Assembly: GCF_027944115.1 (NCBI RefSeq)
Contig: NZ_JAPJZI010000001.1
Coordinates: forward strand, 3,472,001 to 3,536,000
Reading direction: 5' to 3'
DNA from: Hoeflea prorocentri
Lineage (GTDB): Bacteria > Pseudomonadota > Alphaproteobacteria > Rhizobiales > Rhizobiaceae
DNA: 64,000 nucleotides
A program made the translations under genes and the position numbers. Of this stretch, positions 43,591 through 52,599 are shown piece after piece. Position 1 is the stretch's first letter. Every line of letters starts with the position of its first letter. A model generated the notes under the pieces. It saw nothing but the letters and a program-made list of their open reading frames with translations, made no database searches and had not been told where the DNA came from.

Positions 43591-44961
43591 CTAGTTGATC
43601 GACGATAGCGAAACCGCCGAAGCAGCGCCAACCGCTGAGATCGAAACCGAGGCACCGGCACCGCTGATCGACCCCGTGTTGATCGTCGCCGCCCGATTTG
43701 TCACAGCCGCATTGTTGAGCGATGCCTGATTGACCGCGCCGATCGTCGGTGAACCAAACGCTTGCGCCTCGTTGATGCTCGTGACCGCAACGGACGAGAC
43801 GGCACCGGTCGCCCCGATCGAGGCCGATGCGCCACGACCGTTGATGGTGCCAGCAGAAATGGTGTGGCGGGCAATCGTGGTTCCGTTCGATCCGACACCG
43901 CCATTGGTGACAACACCGTCATTTTGCGTACGCTGGGTGATCAATCCCATCGTGATGGACGGCGTGCCGTTGATGCCGCTGCTGTTGATGCTCGTGACCG
44001 AGACGGACGAGGCGGCACCGGTCGCAGATACGCTGACCGACGCGCCGTTTCCTGAGATGGCGCCGACATTCAGAACGCCACCGGCATTGCGCGACGTGCC
44101 CTGATGGTTGTTGCGCACCGCACCGCCGCTATTGGTCGTCGTCTGACCGATATTGCCGATGGACAGATTGTCGATCTCGGCTGCGCCGATATGGCTGGAC
44201 GAGACAGACGAAACCGCACCAAGAGCGGAAATCGAGGCCGACGCGCCCGCCCCGCTGACGGCGAGTGGGCTTGCATTCGAGAATGCGCCGAAATTGCTGA
44301 CATCGCTGCCGGTTGTGAGGGTTGTCCTCTGGCTGATATTGGCAACGCTCAGATCACCGCCGCTGCCCGGCTGCGCACGGGTATTGGCGACGGACGATGC
44401 CGCACCTGTCGCCGAAACCGAAGCCGCGGCGCCGAGACCGGTCAATCCGGTAGCGGATATACGGCTTGACCGGTTGCTTCCATTCGTCACGTCGGCATTG
44501 TTCGTCGCATTTTGAGTGATGCTTGACAGATCGACATCGGAAAACGTGTTGGAACCGATACCGGTTACCGAGACAGCCGAAACCGCACCTGATGCGGAGA
44601 CGGAAGCGGACGCACCTGCGCCGCTGATGGTTGACGACACATCAACCGTGCCACCGCCATTGACGACGACGCCGTTGTTGCTGCTTGTCTGTGAGATATT
44701 GCCGAACCCGCCGGCCGGCGTGACATAATCAGCGCCGATCCCGAGGACACTGACGGACGATGCCGCCCCCGTCGCCGAGATGGACGCACTCGAACCTGCT
44801 CCGCTGAGCGAACCGTTGATATCAACGCTTTGCCCCGTGGACTGGGTGACAGTGTTGTTGTTGGTGTTGGATTGGGTTACGGCAGTTTGCGCGAAAGCGC
44901 CTGATACTCCAGCCAGCATCGCAGCCATGGCGACACCAGCGACCAAACTGGTCTTACACAT
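43591..44961 (-). CDS. Repetitive secreted surface protein, HfaD-like
   Basis: A 456-residue exported protein: signal peptide to about residue 25 (CKTSLVAGVAMAAMLAGVSGAFA), then seven imperfect repeats of 59-71 residues. Each repeat has a Q/N-rich strand of the type ISQTSSNNGVVVNGG followed by SGAGASASISATGAVSSVSV; the SGAG element begins near residues 53, 113, 174, 236, 303, 374 and 433. Almost no charged residues or cysteines after the signal, consistent with a beta-solenoid or amyloid-like fibre. Holdfast anchor HfaD of Caulobacter has a comparable nature, and the two genes upstream resemble HfaB and HfaA. GAGGAG lies eight bases before ATG 44961. Confidence 0.72.
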   Translation of the reverse strand: MCKTSLVAGVAMAAMLAGVSGAFAQTAVTQSNTNNNTVTQSTGQSVDINGSLSGAGSSASISATGAASSVSVLGIGADYVTPAGGFGNISQTSSNNGVVVNGGGTVDVSSTISGAGASASVSASGAVSAVSVTGIGSNTFSDVDLSSITQNATNNADVTNGSNRSSRISATGLTGLGAAASVSATGAASSVANTRAQPGSGGDLSVANISQRTTLTTGSDVSNFGAFSNASPLAVSGAGASASISALGAVSSVSSSHIGAAEIDNLSIGNIGQTTTNSGGAVRNNHQGTSRNAGGVLNVGAISGNGASVSVSATGAASSVSVTSINSSGINGTPSITMGLITQRTQNDGVVTNGGVGSNGTTIARHTISAGTINGRGASASIGATGAVSSVAVTSINEAQAFGSPTIGAVNQASLNNAAVTNRAATINTGSISGAGASVSISAVGAASAVSLSSIN

Positions 44962-45471
44962 TGCAGTTCTCCTCGCACGCGCATCATGCGCGCCACTCAA
45001 TTCGAACCATGCCATCCGTCCAAGCCCGCTGACCTGCCGCATACGCGACCGGCGCGACGCTTGACCCGGATCACACAACGCCGTCTCTTCACATGCGAGC
45101 GCGTTGCTTCGACATAGCCCAGGCACACGCGGTCAGATCGTTCCGAGCGCCGACTGCTGGCGCTCCGATCTCACCACCAAAACCCAACCGGCCGTTTCTG
45201 CTCCTTTGATCGTCAGTACAGACTGCGTGGTGTCGAAGGTCTGCGAACGGAGTTCATTCTCCGCCTCGCAGCACCGCGGGTCACCTATCCACAACCTGCT
45301 CGTCCGGTTCGGCGCGGGAGACTAAATACGAAACTGTTGAAATTTGCGTTAATTGGCAAAAATTAGTATGTGAAAATTTTCTCTTCATGGTTGAAATAAT
45401 ATAAACAGGGGTGAACCCTTGAAACGTGGCGTTCCCACATGCTGATCCGCATGCGTGAAGTGCCGTCCGGG
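44962..45471. other. 510-base spacer between the hfaB- and hfaD-like genes
   Basis: No supported gene. The section 45310-45420 is strongly AT-rich, unlike its surroundings, and would suit a separate promoter for the hfaD-like gene on the minus strand. The rest, up to the start codon, would be a leader of up to 350 bases containing the bulged hairpin at 45135-45171. Confidence 0.5.
45135..45171 (-). other. Bulged hairpin in the hfaD-like leader
   Basis: AGATCG-ttcc-GAGCGCC, loop GACTGCT, GGCGCTC-CGATCT: thirteen pairs in two blocks, with a four-base bulge on one side. It lies about 175 bases before the hfaD-like start and is not followed by a T run, so an RNA-level role in the leader is possible. 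Confidence 0.4.
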
Positions 45472-46275
45472 CTAGACGGATGCGTCGAGAAGGTCGCCGA
45501 CCATTCCCCTGCAACTTGCTGCCGCTCTCGGGAATTCCTTCATGACGACATCGGCCACGCCAAGCGCGATCGGGCCGTTCAGAGCTTCAAGCTGCAGACG
45601 TTCCTGGCTTTGAAACGCTATGTTTCCGGATGCCAGCGTGTTGCCGAATGTGCGGCCCACACCCGCACCGATCTGCGTATAACGGACCGGGCGCTGGATC
45701 ATGCTCATCTGCCTGTTGACGCGCGTCGCTGAGCGGTCGAGCTGAATCGAAAGACTAAGCTGGGCCCATCCGATCCCGACCGTCGGGCCGACGCCGGCAA
45801 CGCGGATATCGGATTTGACCGGAAGGCTGAAATCGAGACTGTTGAAGATCCCGTTGACCGCATAATCGGTCGGCACGGCCTTCGCAGGAGCACCGAAATA
45901 GGTCGACACCACCGTCGCACCGGCCTTCGACAGTGAATCTGTCACATAGGCCGCGCTGCCTCCCTGAGGCAGGAAATTGCCGGTTGCGCCGGAGGCCACG
46001 GCATTGATCTTGCCCGTGCTGTCGGCAAAGCTGCCGACAACAAAGGTTTTGTTTTTCAGGACACCGGTCTTTTTGATGCAGGCGAGCGTGTTTTCAATGC
46101 GGGTATAGGTCTGGACCTTCGTCGGCAACGGTGCCTGCGTCACCGGCACAGCCGCAGGTCTGTCTACCTCGCCGCTCCGTGGAAGCGTACAGGAGGCAAC
46201 GCCCACAAGCACGGGCCAAAGGACAAACATATTCCCGCGCCCCGCTACTTTACGCAATACAGACAAGATACCCAT
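45472..46275 (-). CDS. CsgG/HfaB-like outer-membrane secretion lipoprotein
   Basis: A 267-residue lipoprotein: the signal ends in GVASC, a lipobox-like VASC. The mature part resembles the CsgG family, whose members form the outer-membrane pore for curli (CsgG) or holdfast-anchor proteins (HfaB): FVVGSFADSTGKINAVASGATGNFLPQGGSAAYVTDSLSKAGATVV, then VNGIFNSLDF and ADVVMKEFP at the end. No CsgE or CsgF genes are near, which favours HfaB over curli CsgG. GTGGGAG precedes ATG 46275. It lies 48 bases downstream of the small hfaA-like gene and upstream of the repetitive hfaD-like gene, the same order as hfaABD in Caulobacter. Confidence 0.78.
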   Translation of the reverse strand: MGILSVLRKVAGRGNMFVLWPVLVGVASCTLPRSGEVDRPAAVPVTQAPLPTKVQTYTRIENTLACIKKTGVLKNKTFVVGSFADSTGKINAVASGATGNFLPQGGSAAYVTDSLSKAGATVVSTYFGAPAKAVPTDYAVNGIFNSLDFSLPVKSDIRVAGVGPTVGIGWAQLSLSIQLDRSATRVNRQMSMIQRPVRYTQIGAGVGRTFGNTLASGNIAFQSQERLQLEALNGPIALGVADVVMKEFPRAAASCRGMVGDLLDASV

Positions 46276-46323
46276 TTACTCCCACCTGGCTCAATGATTT
46301 CAAGTCCGCCGAGGTGCCCGGCG

Positions 46324-46692
46324 TCATCTGCTGTTTATCTCTCCATCGTTGGTGACATCACCTGAATTGGTGCTCGTTTGGTCCGCCGCTATATCTGAAA
46401 CGTTGTTGTTGCCGACAATCGACGTCGTGACGACCGTCTGACTGCCGATGGCCTGGATCGTCAGGGTTCCCGCGGTCCCGTTGTCGATGAGAAGACCCAT
46501 TTCGGCCGCGTTCACCTGCCCGGCGATTATGCCATTGGCCAGATGCGATTCCGCTGAATCCACCGCGCCGCCCACGGCAACCCCGGAACCGTCGGTCCCC
46601 CACATATTACCCGCCGAAAAGCCAATATTGTCAGCAAGTGCTTCACCGGCAATCAAAAAGGCTGCCGCTGCCAAGACAATGGAATTTTTCAC
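46324..46692 (-). CDS. Small curlin-like secreted protein, HfaA-like
   Basis: A 122-residue exported protein with a signal peptide to about residue 20 (IVLAAAAFLIAGEALA). The mature protein is Gly/Asn/Ser/Thr-rich, with curlin-like strands TIQAIGSQTVVTTSIVGNNNVSDIAADQTSTNSGDVTNDG. Caulobacter HfaA is a similar small exported protein that forms detergent-resistant, amyloid-like multimers at the holdfast. GTG start at 46692 with GGGGTAGG upstream. First gene of the hfa-like set; 296 bases separate it from the flagellar genes, with an AT-rich centre and an inverted repeat. Confidence 0.68.
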   Translation of the reverse strand: MKNSIVLAAAAFLIAGEALADNIGFSAGNMWGTDGSGVAVGGAVDSAESHLANGIIAGQVNAAEMGLLIDNGTAGTLTIQAIGSQTVVTTSIVGNNNVSDIAADQTSTNSGDVTNDGEINSR

Positions 46693-46988
46693 CCTACCCC
46701 CACGTACAAATGTACTTGCGGCAGCACAGATATGCCGCCAATTACATTGTCTCAGCTTTTACAACTATTGCTGTTGTCTGCCGGCTCGAGAACCCATTTT
46801 TTTGTGCTCGACACCGCCCGAGGCGAACAACGGGTTCAAAAAATGGTAACTATGAAAAGTAGTCAACCCGATACGATTTTTTATCTGTTGATATTCGGGG
46901 ATAACCCGCGATCATGGATAGTCTTCACGGAAATTTGTTGTGGCCGCACCACGGGGAACCGCTTCGGCTACCCGGATAACAGATTGGC
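46693..46988. other. 296-base spacer upstream of the hfa-like genes
   Basis: Holds no gene. CCATTTTTT (46796-46804) and AAAAAATGG (near 46838-46847) are inverted copies, with GAACCC/GGGTTC beside them, and the stretch 46840-46905 is AT-rich. The hfaA-like promoter on the minus strand is probably here; the same structure could also terminate the flagellar transcript. Confidence 0.45.
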
Positions 46989-47498
46989 CTAGTTGCTCTC
47001 GCCGACTGTCTTCGGCGGCGGCGGCGGAAGGCGACGCCTGCGTTCCCGATCACGAATCTCTGCCTTGGTGATAAACTCCATCTGCTCCACCAGAACTTCG
47101 TGAAACACTTTGCGGCCAAGTTTCTCGTTCAGACCGTCACGCACGACAGCACGGAAGGCTTCAAGATCAAATTCCTCGACACGGGAAAAGTCTATAACCC
47201 GATTACCGACAAGAAGGGTGTAGAGCTGATCGGTGATCAGCACATGAGGCGGCAAGGTCAGTGAATTGAGCACTTCCGGCTCAGCCGTATAAACAAGCCT
47301 GGTGATAAAGTAGCCGCGAACCTGGCCTTCAAAAATGGCAGGAATTGAGATCAGGTCGGAGCGCACATAATCCAGCCCGCCGAAAAAGTCCGCCTGCTCC
47401 TGTGTCTCCACCGGTTTCGACGCCGTCTGCAGGGCAAAATAAACCGAGGCAAGCGTGACACCGCAAATCCACACACCCGTGATGACCAGTTTGATCAT
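46989..47498 (-). CDS. Membrane-anchored protein, FliL-like (tentative)
   Basis: A 169-residue protein with one N-terminal membrane helix (LVITGVWICGVTLASVYFAL) and a periplasmic domain. Its pattern is FliL-like: a strand region with VRGYFITRLVYTAEPEVL, ITDQLYTLLVGN, then EAFRAVVRDGLNEKLGRKVFHEVLVEQMEFITKAEI, as in the FliL C-terminal domain that sits around the motor. The C-terminal tail RRRRLPPPPPKT is unusual. Starts inside the stop of the FlgN-like gene (ATGA overlap). Last gene of the flagellar locus in this window; rhizobial homologues are annotated only as hypothetical. Call is by pattern, not by alignment. Confidence 0.6.
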   Translation of the reverse strand: MIKLVITGVWICGVTLASVYFALQTASKPVETQEQADFFGGLDYVRSDLISIPAIFEGQVRGYFITRLVYTAEPEVLNSLTLPPHVLITDQLYTLLVGNRVIDFSRVEEFDLEAFRAVVRDGLNEKLGRKVFHEVLVEQMEFITKAEIRDRERRRRLPPPPPKTVGESN

Positions 47499-47863
47499 AT
47501 GACCTCACGCATATAAAACTGGTCGGCCGTGTATGTGCCGTCGGCTTCGGCCTCCTGTGCGGCATCGCGCAGAAGATCAGTGACCTTTCGGACCGCATCG
47601 AGGTGTGCCTTGACCTTGGCCGTGTTGCGTTCCAGCTTGCCGCGGATCGCAACAAGCATCTCGCCATGCCGGCCGCTCATCTGCTCCGGCTGGACCGCCT
47701 CAGTCAGCGTCGAAAGCTCGTAAAGGCATCTGCTTTTTAAAACGTTGGACGCTTCGACATCGAAGTCCGGATCGGTTCCGAGTGCGGTGTTCTCAAAATC
47801 CAGAACCGCGTCGAGCCGGTTCAGCACCTTCAATACACGATCATCCGTATCCAGGCTGCTCAT
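47495..47863 (-). CDS. FlgN-like flagellar chaperone (tentative)
   Basis: A 122-residue helical cytoplasmic protein: VLKVLNRLDAVLDFENTALGTDPDFDVEASNVLKSRCLYELSTLTE, then a second helix with GKLERNTAKVKAHLDAVRKVTDLLRDAAQEAEADGTYTADQ. The NxxxLxxHLxAVxxVxxLL pattern and small size fit FlgN, the chaperone of hook-associated proteins FlgK and FlgL, both encoded in this locus. It follows the FlgJ-type gene after 62 bases and overlaps the FliL-like gene by four. Confidence 0.68.
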   Translation of the reverse strand: MSSLDTDDRVLKVLNRLDAVLDFENTALGTDPDFDVEASNVLKSRCLYELSTLTEAVQPEQMSGRHGEMLVAIRGKLERNTAKVKAHLDAVRKVTDLLRDAAQEAEADGTYTADQFYMREVI

Positions 47864-47925
47864 CGATTTCCGGCTCCCGCTTTTAATGTCTTACGAGGTG
47901 TTCGCATCATTGCAATATTCCGAAT

Positions 47926-48480
47926 TCAGCCGTCGCCCGGCTTGATGTCTTCATAGCCACCGTAATGCAAAGCAGCGCTTTCCTCAGCGCTGTGCAGCAT
48001 CGCCACCTGCATCTGATGGATGAGAGCAGCGGCAAAACTGCGATTGTCTCCGGTCTGTTTGACCTGCCCTGCATCGGCCTGCGGTGTTTCTGACTGCTGG
48101 GCCAAACGGTCGGCGGCCATCTGCCGTGCGATCCCAAGGCCACCGCCCTCGGCCAGCGCCTTGCCCAGTTGTTCCGCCATCATGCCTTTCCAGATATCGC
48201 CGGCGGTTCCCGAGCCGTATGTGTTTTCTGCGTCCGAGGGCAGCATGCTGCCGATAAAGGACTGCAGAACCATGGCCTCAAAATCCCGGTATGCCTTGGG
48301 CACATCGTCATTTTGCGGATTGACGCTGGCGCCGACCGGGCGGCTTGCGGCAGCCTCGAAAGCAGCCTGAGGCGCATTGTCGGGCGCAGCCATCAGCTTT
48401 CGATGCGCTTCACGTACGCTTGCCGGGTCTGCAGCCCGGACAACGTCCATAACCAGATCGCTCGGTGGTGATATGGCCAA
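47926..48480 (-). CDS. Rod-binding protein, FlgJ N-terminal type (CheL)
   Basis: A 184-residue protein with the rod-binding domain of FlgJ: AYRDFEAMVLQSFIGSMLPSDAENTYGSGTAGDIWKGMMAEQLGKALAEGGGLGIARQM. The C-terminal muramidase part of enterobacterial FlgJ is absent, so peptidoglycan must be cut by another enzyme; a separate lytic transglycosylase is encoded at 58.3 kb. TTG 48480 is taken as the start since AAGGGA lies eight bases upstream; ATG 48450 has none. Alphaproteobacterial members are often named CheL. Confidence 0.82.
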   Translation of the reverse strand: MAISPPSDLVMDVVRAADPASVREAHRKLMAAPDNAPQAAFEAAASRPVGASVNPQNDDVPKAYRDFEAMVLQSFIGSMLPSDAENTYGSGTAGDIWKGMMAEQLGKALAEGGGLGIARQMAADRLAQQSETPQADAGQVKQTGDNRSFAAALIHQMQVAMLHSAEESAALHYGGYEDIKPGDG

Positions 48481-48511
48481 CGCTCAGTCCCTTGTTATTC
48501 GTTGATGACGA

Positions 48512-48958
48512 CTATGCACCACGAAGCTTACGGGAGGCTTGAGGCCGCGTGTCTGAGGGCCGGGCACGCCCGCTCGCGGCCTCTACAAGATCAAGCAGCT
48601 CATCCTCGTCAGATTGCCTGCTTGCCTCTTCCAGCACGTTATCCAGGTGGTCGCCGATACGCTCGCACCTGGTCTTCTCACGCCTTGCCTTCTGTTCCTG
48701 GAGCCTTGCTTTGCCTGTCAGCGCCTGCCCGCGTTCTTTCAGCTTATCCAGTCTCTTTGCGTAGAGATGGGGAAACAGGCGGTGGACATGCGAAAATCCG
48801 CCCATCGCCTCGATCAGCCGGGCAATCTGTTCTTCCACTTCCGCCCGCTGGCGGTTGGTGTCGGCAAGTTCCGTCTCGGCCAGCCGCTGGAGCTGGCGCT
48901 GCAGGAGCGCCAGCCGGCCGAGGGTACGCACCCTTTCCTGGCGAGGATCAGCGGCCAT
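48512..48958 (-). CDS. FliJ-like coiled-coil flagellar protein (tentative)
   Basis: A 148-residue, highly charged, fully helical protein (RQERVRTLGRLALLQRQLQRLAETELADTNRQRAEVEEQIARLIEAM... KARLQEQKARREKTRCERIGDHLDNVLEEAS). Size and two-helix coiled-coil form fit FliJ, the export-gate stalk protein that touches FlhA and the FliI ring. ATG 48958 overlaps the end of fliR by 11 bases. Rhizobial homologues at this spot are labelled hypothetical; no FliJ signature can be asserted by eye. Confidence 0.6.
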   Translation of the reverse strand: MAADPRQERVRTLGRLALLQRQLQRLAETELADTNRQRAEVEEQIARLIEAMGGFSHVHRLFPHLYAKRLDKLKERGQALTGKARLQEQKARREKTRCERIGDHLDNVLEEASRQSDEDELLDLVEAASGRARPSDTRPQASRKLRGA

Positions 48959-49700
48959 CGAACACCGGGACAAAACCATCGGCGAACTGCGAAAAGAATT
49001 CTCCGGACCCGAAGAAGAGCAGGAAAAGACCGCCGGTAAGAATAAAGGGAAGCGAAATGAAGTAGACCGGTATCTGCGGCGCCAGCTTGTTCACCATGCC
49101 GACGGCAAGGTTGAAGATCAGTCCGTAGATAATAAAGGGACTGATCAGCCGCAGGATCGTCATGAAGGACGCTGACAGCGTATCGGACAGCGTCACCAGA
49201 GCCATCTGCGGATCAAAACTGCCGCCGACGGGCATCAGCTCGTAGGACATTGCCAGCGCCTCGATGACAATGTGATGGAAGTCGAGCATGAAAAGGATCA
49301 ATAGCCCCGTCAGCGCGATCAGATTGCCGAGCTCGGTCTGCGGATCCGGGCTCTCCAGCCCGGCCGACGCCATGGCGTTGAAACCGATCATCATGGAGAC
49401 AGCCGTTCCGGCAAACTGCAGCGCCAGAACGTAAAAGCGGGCGACAAGGCCGAGAACAGAGCCGATAAGAATCTCGACAACCACAAGGGAAACATATCCG
49501 CCGGTCGAGGTTTCGACCTTCGGATAGATCGATTGCCACATCAGCGGCAGAAGAGCCATCGACGCAGCGATCGCGACGAAGAGACGAACTTGTGGCGGGA
49601 CCCGGGCGCTGCCGAGCCCCGGCATGATCATGAAGCAGGCGCCGACGCGGCAGAATGAAGCAAAGAGAGCAAGGACCGTCCCTTCCGGGTCGGTGATCAT
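48948..49700 (-). CDS. fliR: Flagellar export protein FliR
   Basis: Inner-membrane subunit of the flagellar type III export gate, together with FliP, FliQ and FlhB. The 250 residues form about six hydrophobic helices; [62 protein letters not shown] and [28 protein letters not shown]-like segments match the family. ATG 49700 overlaps the flhA stop by four bases (ATGA), so translation is coupled. FliP and FlhB are not in this window. Confidence 0.95.
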   Translation of the reverse strand: MITDPEGTVLALFASFCRVGACFMIMPGLGSARVPPQVRLFVAIAASMALLPLMWQSIYPKVETSTGGYVSLVVVEILIGSVLGLVARFYVLALQFAGTAVSMMIGFNAMASAGLESPDPQTELGNLIALTGLLILFMLDFHHIVIEALAMSYELMPVGGSFDPQMALVTLSDTLSASFMTILRLISPFIIYGLIFNLAVGMVNKLAPQIPVYFISLPFILTGGLFLLFFGSGEFFSQFADGFVPVFDGR

Positions 49701-51784
49701 GAGATCGAACCCAGAATCTCGATCTCGATGCCCTTGGCTATCTCAACGTGAGAAATGACCGGCAGCGTTGCAAAGAGCCTTTCCACGATCATGCGGACAT
49801 AGGGCCGCGCATCCGGAGCCGTCACAAGGACAAAGCGCGTTCCTTTGTCGAGGTGTCCGCGAATGACCTTGGTGGCCTGCTCGCTGAATTCCTCAAGCAA
49901 CGCCGGTTCGATATCGAACTCGACCACGTCGCCCTTGGGATCGCGTTTGAGCGCCTGGTGAAACGCCAGGTCCCAGCGGTTGCCCAGCCGCAAGATCCGC
50001 AGGACACCGTTATCGGCCAGATCGCCGCATAACTGCTGGGCCATGCGGATGCGGACATGTTCGACAATCTGCTCCGTCTTGCGAAGGTGCGGCGCCAGTT
50101 CCGCAACCGCCTCGAGGATGAGATGCAGGTTGCGGATCGACACACGCTCGGCCAGAAGCAGTTTGAGAACCGCCTGCAGGCCCGAATAGGACATGTGATT
50201 GGAGCAGATCTCGTCAGCCAGCTTGCGGTATTCCGGATCGAGTCTGTCGAGCAGCGCCTTCATGTCCTTGTAGGACAGCAATTGCGGCAAGTTGTTGCGG
50301 ATCACCTCGCTGAGATGGGTCAGGACCACGGAAACATTATCGATGGGATGGAAGCCCTCGCGCTTCAACTCCTCCATCAGAGTTTCCGTCACCGAAACCG
50401 CCGGCAGTCCGAAGGCGGGTTCGCGTATCTCCTCGCCCGGAACGGATGGCCGCTTGCCATTGCCGATCACGACCATAACCTCGCCGACGCGCAACTCGTT
50501 GACCGCAACGGCCGTTCCGTGAATGCGAATCTGGTAGGATTTGTCCGGCACGGCGAAATCGTCGGTAACCTTGATTTCCGGGACGACAAAGCCGTATTGC
50601 GTGGCGAATTTTTTCCTGATCTTGCCAACGCGGAAGGCAAGTTCCTGATGCGAGCCAAGCAGCCTGGCCGATACCTGCTTGCCGAGGCACAGCTCGATTT
50701 CAGCCGTGTGCAGCACGTTCTTGACCGAATCCTTTTCCTGCTCCTTCTGCTCGATCAGCTTTTGCTCTTCGTTCTGGCGCACCGCCTGGGTGTGGCGTTC
50801 CAGCTGGCGCGGGATGAACCAGCCGGCAAAAGCCATGGCGCAGCCCAGCACCATGAAGGGAAGGAAGGGCAAACCCGGCACGACGGCAAGCAGCACCATC
50901 AGTCCGGCAGCCACAAACAGCGCGCGCGGATAGCCGCTGAGCTGTCCGAGGACGGCAACGTCGGTGGAGCCGACAGTGCCGCCCCGGGAAACCAGCAGGC
51001 CCGCCGCGAGAGAAACGATCAGCGCCGGGATCTGAGAGACAAGGCCATCGCCGACGGACAGTTTGGTAAAGACGTCCGCCGCGTCGCTGATCTCCATTCC
51101 ATGGCGCGTGTAGCCGATGATGATACCGCCAAAAATATTGATGGCGGTGATGATGAGGCCGGCAATGGCGTCGCCGCGCACAAATTTGGAAGCACCGTCC
51201 ATGGAGCCGAAGAATGAGCTTTCTTCCTCAAGCTCCCGGCGACGCTTTTGAGCGGTTTTCTCATCGATCAATCCGGCCGACAGATCCGCGTCGATCGACA
51301 TCTGCTTGCCGGGTATCGCGTCGAGCGTAAACCGGGCGCCGACCTCGGCGATACGCGTCGCACCCTTGGTGATGACGATGAAATTGACGACCACCAAAAT
51401 GAGAAACACGATGACGCCGATGACAAAGTCGCCGGACATGACCATCTGGGAAAAGCCGCCGATCACATAGCCGGCCGCCGTCGTGCCGTTGTGGCCCTCC
51501 GAGAGGATCATCCTCGTCGTTGCGATGTTGAGCGACAATCGTGTCATTGTCGCAATCAGCAGAATTGTCGGGAAAGACGAAAAATCGAGGGGTCGCTGAA
51601 TCCACAACGCCACCATCAGGATCAGAACCGAAAATGCGATGGAAAAGGCCAGACCGATATCGATCATGAAGGCCGGGATGGGCAGGAACAGAATCGACAG
51701 GATGACGACAATGCCGATGGCAAATGTGACGTCGCGCCCCCTGCCCTCCAGCGGAGGCACTGCTACGGCTGTTGTCTCGGCCAT
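49697..51784 (-). CDS. flhA: Flagellar biosynthesis protein FlhA
   Basis: Proton-powered core of the flagellar export gate, 695 residues. The N-terminal half has about eight membrane helices; the FHIPEP-family signature is seen as [25 protein letters not shown], followed by [23 protein letters not shown]. The C-terminal cytoplasmic half forms the ring that docks chaperone-substrate complexes. It starts 112 bases after fliQ, a spacer with no other gene, and overlaps fliR. Confidence 0.97.
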   Translation of the reverse strand: MAETTAVAVPPLEGRGRDVTFAIGIVVILSILFLPIPAFMIDIGLAFSIAFSVLILMVALWIQRPLDFSSFPTILLIATMTRLSLNIATTRMILSEGHNGTTAAGYVIGGFSQMVMSGDFVIGVIVFLILVVVNFIVITKGATRIAEVGARFTLDAIPGKQMSIDADLSAGLIDEKTAQKRRRELEEESSFFGSMDGASKFVRGDAIAGLIITAINIFGGIIIGYTRHGMEISDAADVFTKLSVGDGLVSQIPALIVSLAAGLLVSRGGTVGSTDVAVLGQLSGYPRALFVAAGLMVLLAVVPGLPFLPFMVLGCAMAFAGWFIPRQLERHTQAVRQNEEQKLIEQKEQEKDSVKNVLHTAEIELCLGKQVSARLLGSHQELAFRVGKIRKKFATQYGFVVPEIKVTDDFAVPDKSYQIRIHGTAVAVNELRVGEVMVVIGNGKRPSVPGEEIREPAFGLPAVSVTETLMEELKREGFHPIDNVSVVLTHLSEVIRNNLPQLLSYKDMKALLDRLDPEYRKLADEICSNHMSYSGLQAVLKLLLAERVSIRNLHLILEAVAELAPHLRKTEQIVEHVRIRMAQQLCGDLADNGVLRILRLGNRWDLAFHQALKRDPKGDVVEFDIEPALLEEFSEQATKVIRGHLDKGTRFVLVTAPDARPYVRMIVERLFATLPVISHVEIAKGIEIEILGSIS

Positions 51785-51896
51785 GACAATCCTTGCTCGT
51801 TCACGACAATTGCAGCGCCTGCGGCGCGGTCATGCAATCGACGTCAAACTAGCGGACGAAACTTGCGCGAAGATGGTTGCAGCCGAACGGCGGTCG

Positions 51897-52163
51897 TCAA
51901 AAACCGCTTTCGATCCGCGAAAAGACAAGGGTTGTGAAGCTGTGGATCTGCGCACCGACAAACGGCGCCGATACTGCGACCGTCACCAGGATCGCGACAA
52001 TCTTGGGCACAAAGGTCAGGGTGATTTCCTGAACCTGCGTCAAAGCCTGCAGGAAGGCGATGCCGACGCCGACAAACATGGCGACGAACACCGCCGGCCC
52101 TGAAGCGATCAATATGGCCCAGACGGCCTTTTGAACAATATCGAGTGCGTCGGCTTCGCTCAT
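51897..52163 (-). CDS. fliQ: Flagellar export protein FliQ
   Basis: Small gate subunit of 88 residues with two membrane helices (AVWAILIASGPAVFVAMFVGVGIAFLQALTQVQEITLTFVPKIVAILVTV). The QVQEITLTFVPK linker is the FliQ signature. It follows flgD by 31 bases and precedes flhA, the order found in Sinorhizobium. Four to five copies join the FliPQR core. Confidence 0.95.
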   Translation of the reverse strand: MSEADALDIVQKAVWAILIASGPAVFVAMFVGVGIAFLQALTQVQEITLTFVPKIVAILVTVAVSAPFVGAQIHSFTTLVFSRIESGF

Positions 52164-52194
52164 TCGTCCTGCTTTAATCCAAGGCTGATCTGCT

Positions 52195-52599
52195 CTAGGA
52201 AACCGTCATTCCCGAACCGATGGCCACCCTCTCGCCGGTGTCGAGAATTGCCACGACGCCATCATCATAGAGTTCGATCTTCTCCACAACTCCGGTGATC
52301 GATCCGTCATGGGACGTTACGGTGCGGCCGATCATCGAGCCGGCCTGGCCGATGGACGAAGCGGCCAATATCTGCTCGAGGCGTTGGTTGGTCTGAATGG
52401 TCTGCTCGACCTGCGAGAACGACGCCAGTTGCGAAATGTACTGGGTGGCGTCCATCGGCTTGGTCGGATCCTGGTTCTGCATCTCGGCGACCAGCAGTTT
52501 GAGGAACGTGTCGTAATCGACCTGCGCCTTCTGTGACGCGGTGGCCGCGGCGCTGGAACCCGTTGCTCCGGAAACGCCTGATACTGCATCTACCGCCAT
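52195..52599 (-). CDS. flgD: Flagellar hook-capping protein FlgD (short form)
   Basis: A 134-residue scaffold that caps the growing hook. The conserved N-terminal block [41 protein letters not shown] is intact and ends in the FlgD_N motif; only a short C-terminal SH3-like part ([41 protein letters not shown]) follows, with no Ig-like FLG insert. The short form is usual in rhizobia. It overlaps flbT by ten bases. Confidence 0.94.
   Translation of the reverse strand: MAVDAVSGVSGATGSSAAATASQKAQVDYDTFLKLLVAEMQNQDPTKPMDATQYISQLASFSQVEQTIQTNQRLEQILAASSIGQAGSMIGRTVTSHDGSITGVVEKIELYDDGVVAILDTGERVAIGSGMTVS

Noticed and set aside
43730-44515. Plus-strand open frames opposite the hfaD-like gene, with Asp/Glu/Ala-rich repeats
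   Set aside because: They are the antisense mirror of the repeats; the minus-strand frame has the signal peptide and ribosome site.
45281-45514. 77-codon minus-strand open frame in the gap after the hfaB-like gene
   Set aside because: Overlaps the hfaB-like 3' end, lacks a ribosome site, and has no hydrophobic or conserved pattern.
50057-51217. 386-codon plus-strand open frame opposite flhA
   Set aside because: Antisense to the strongly conserved FlhA sequence; composition is typical of a shadow frame.
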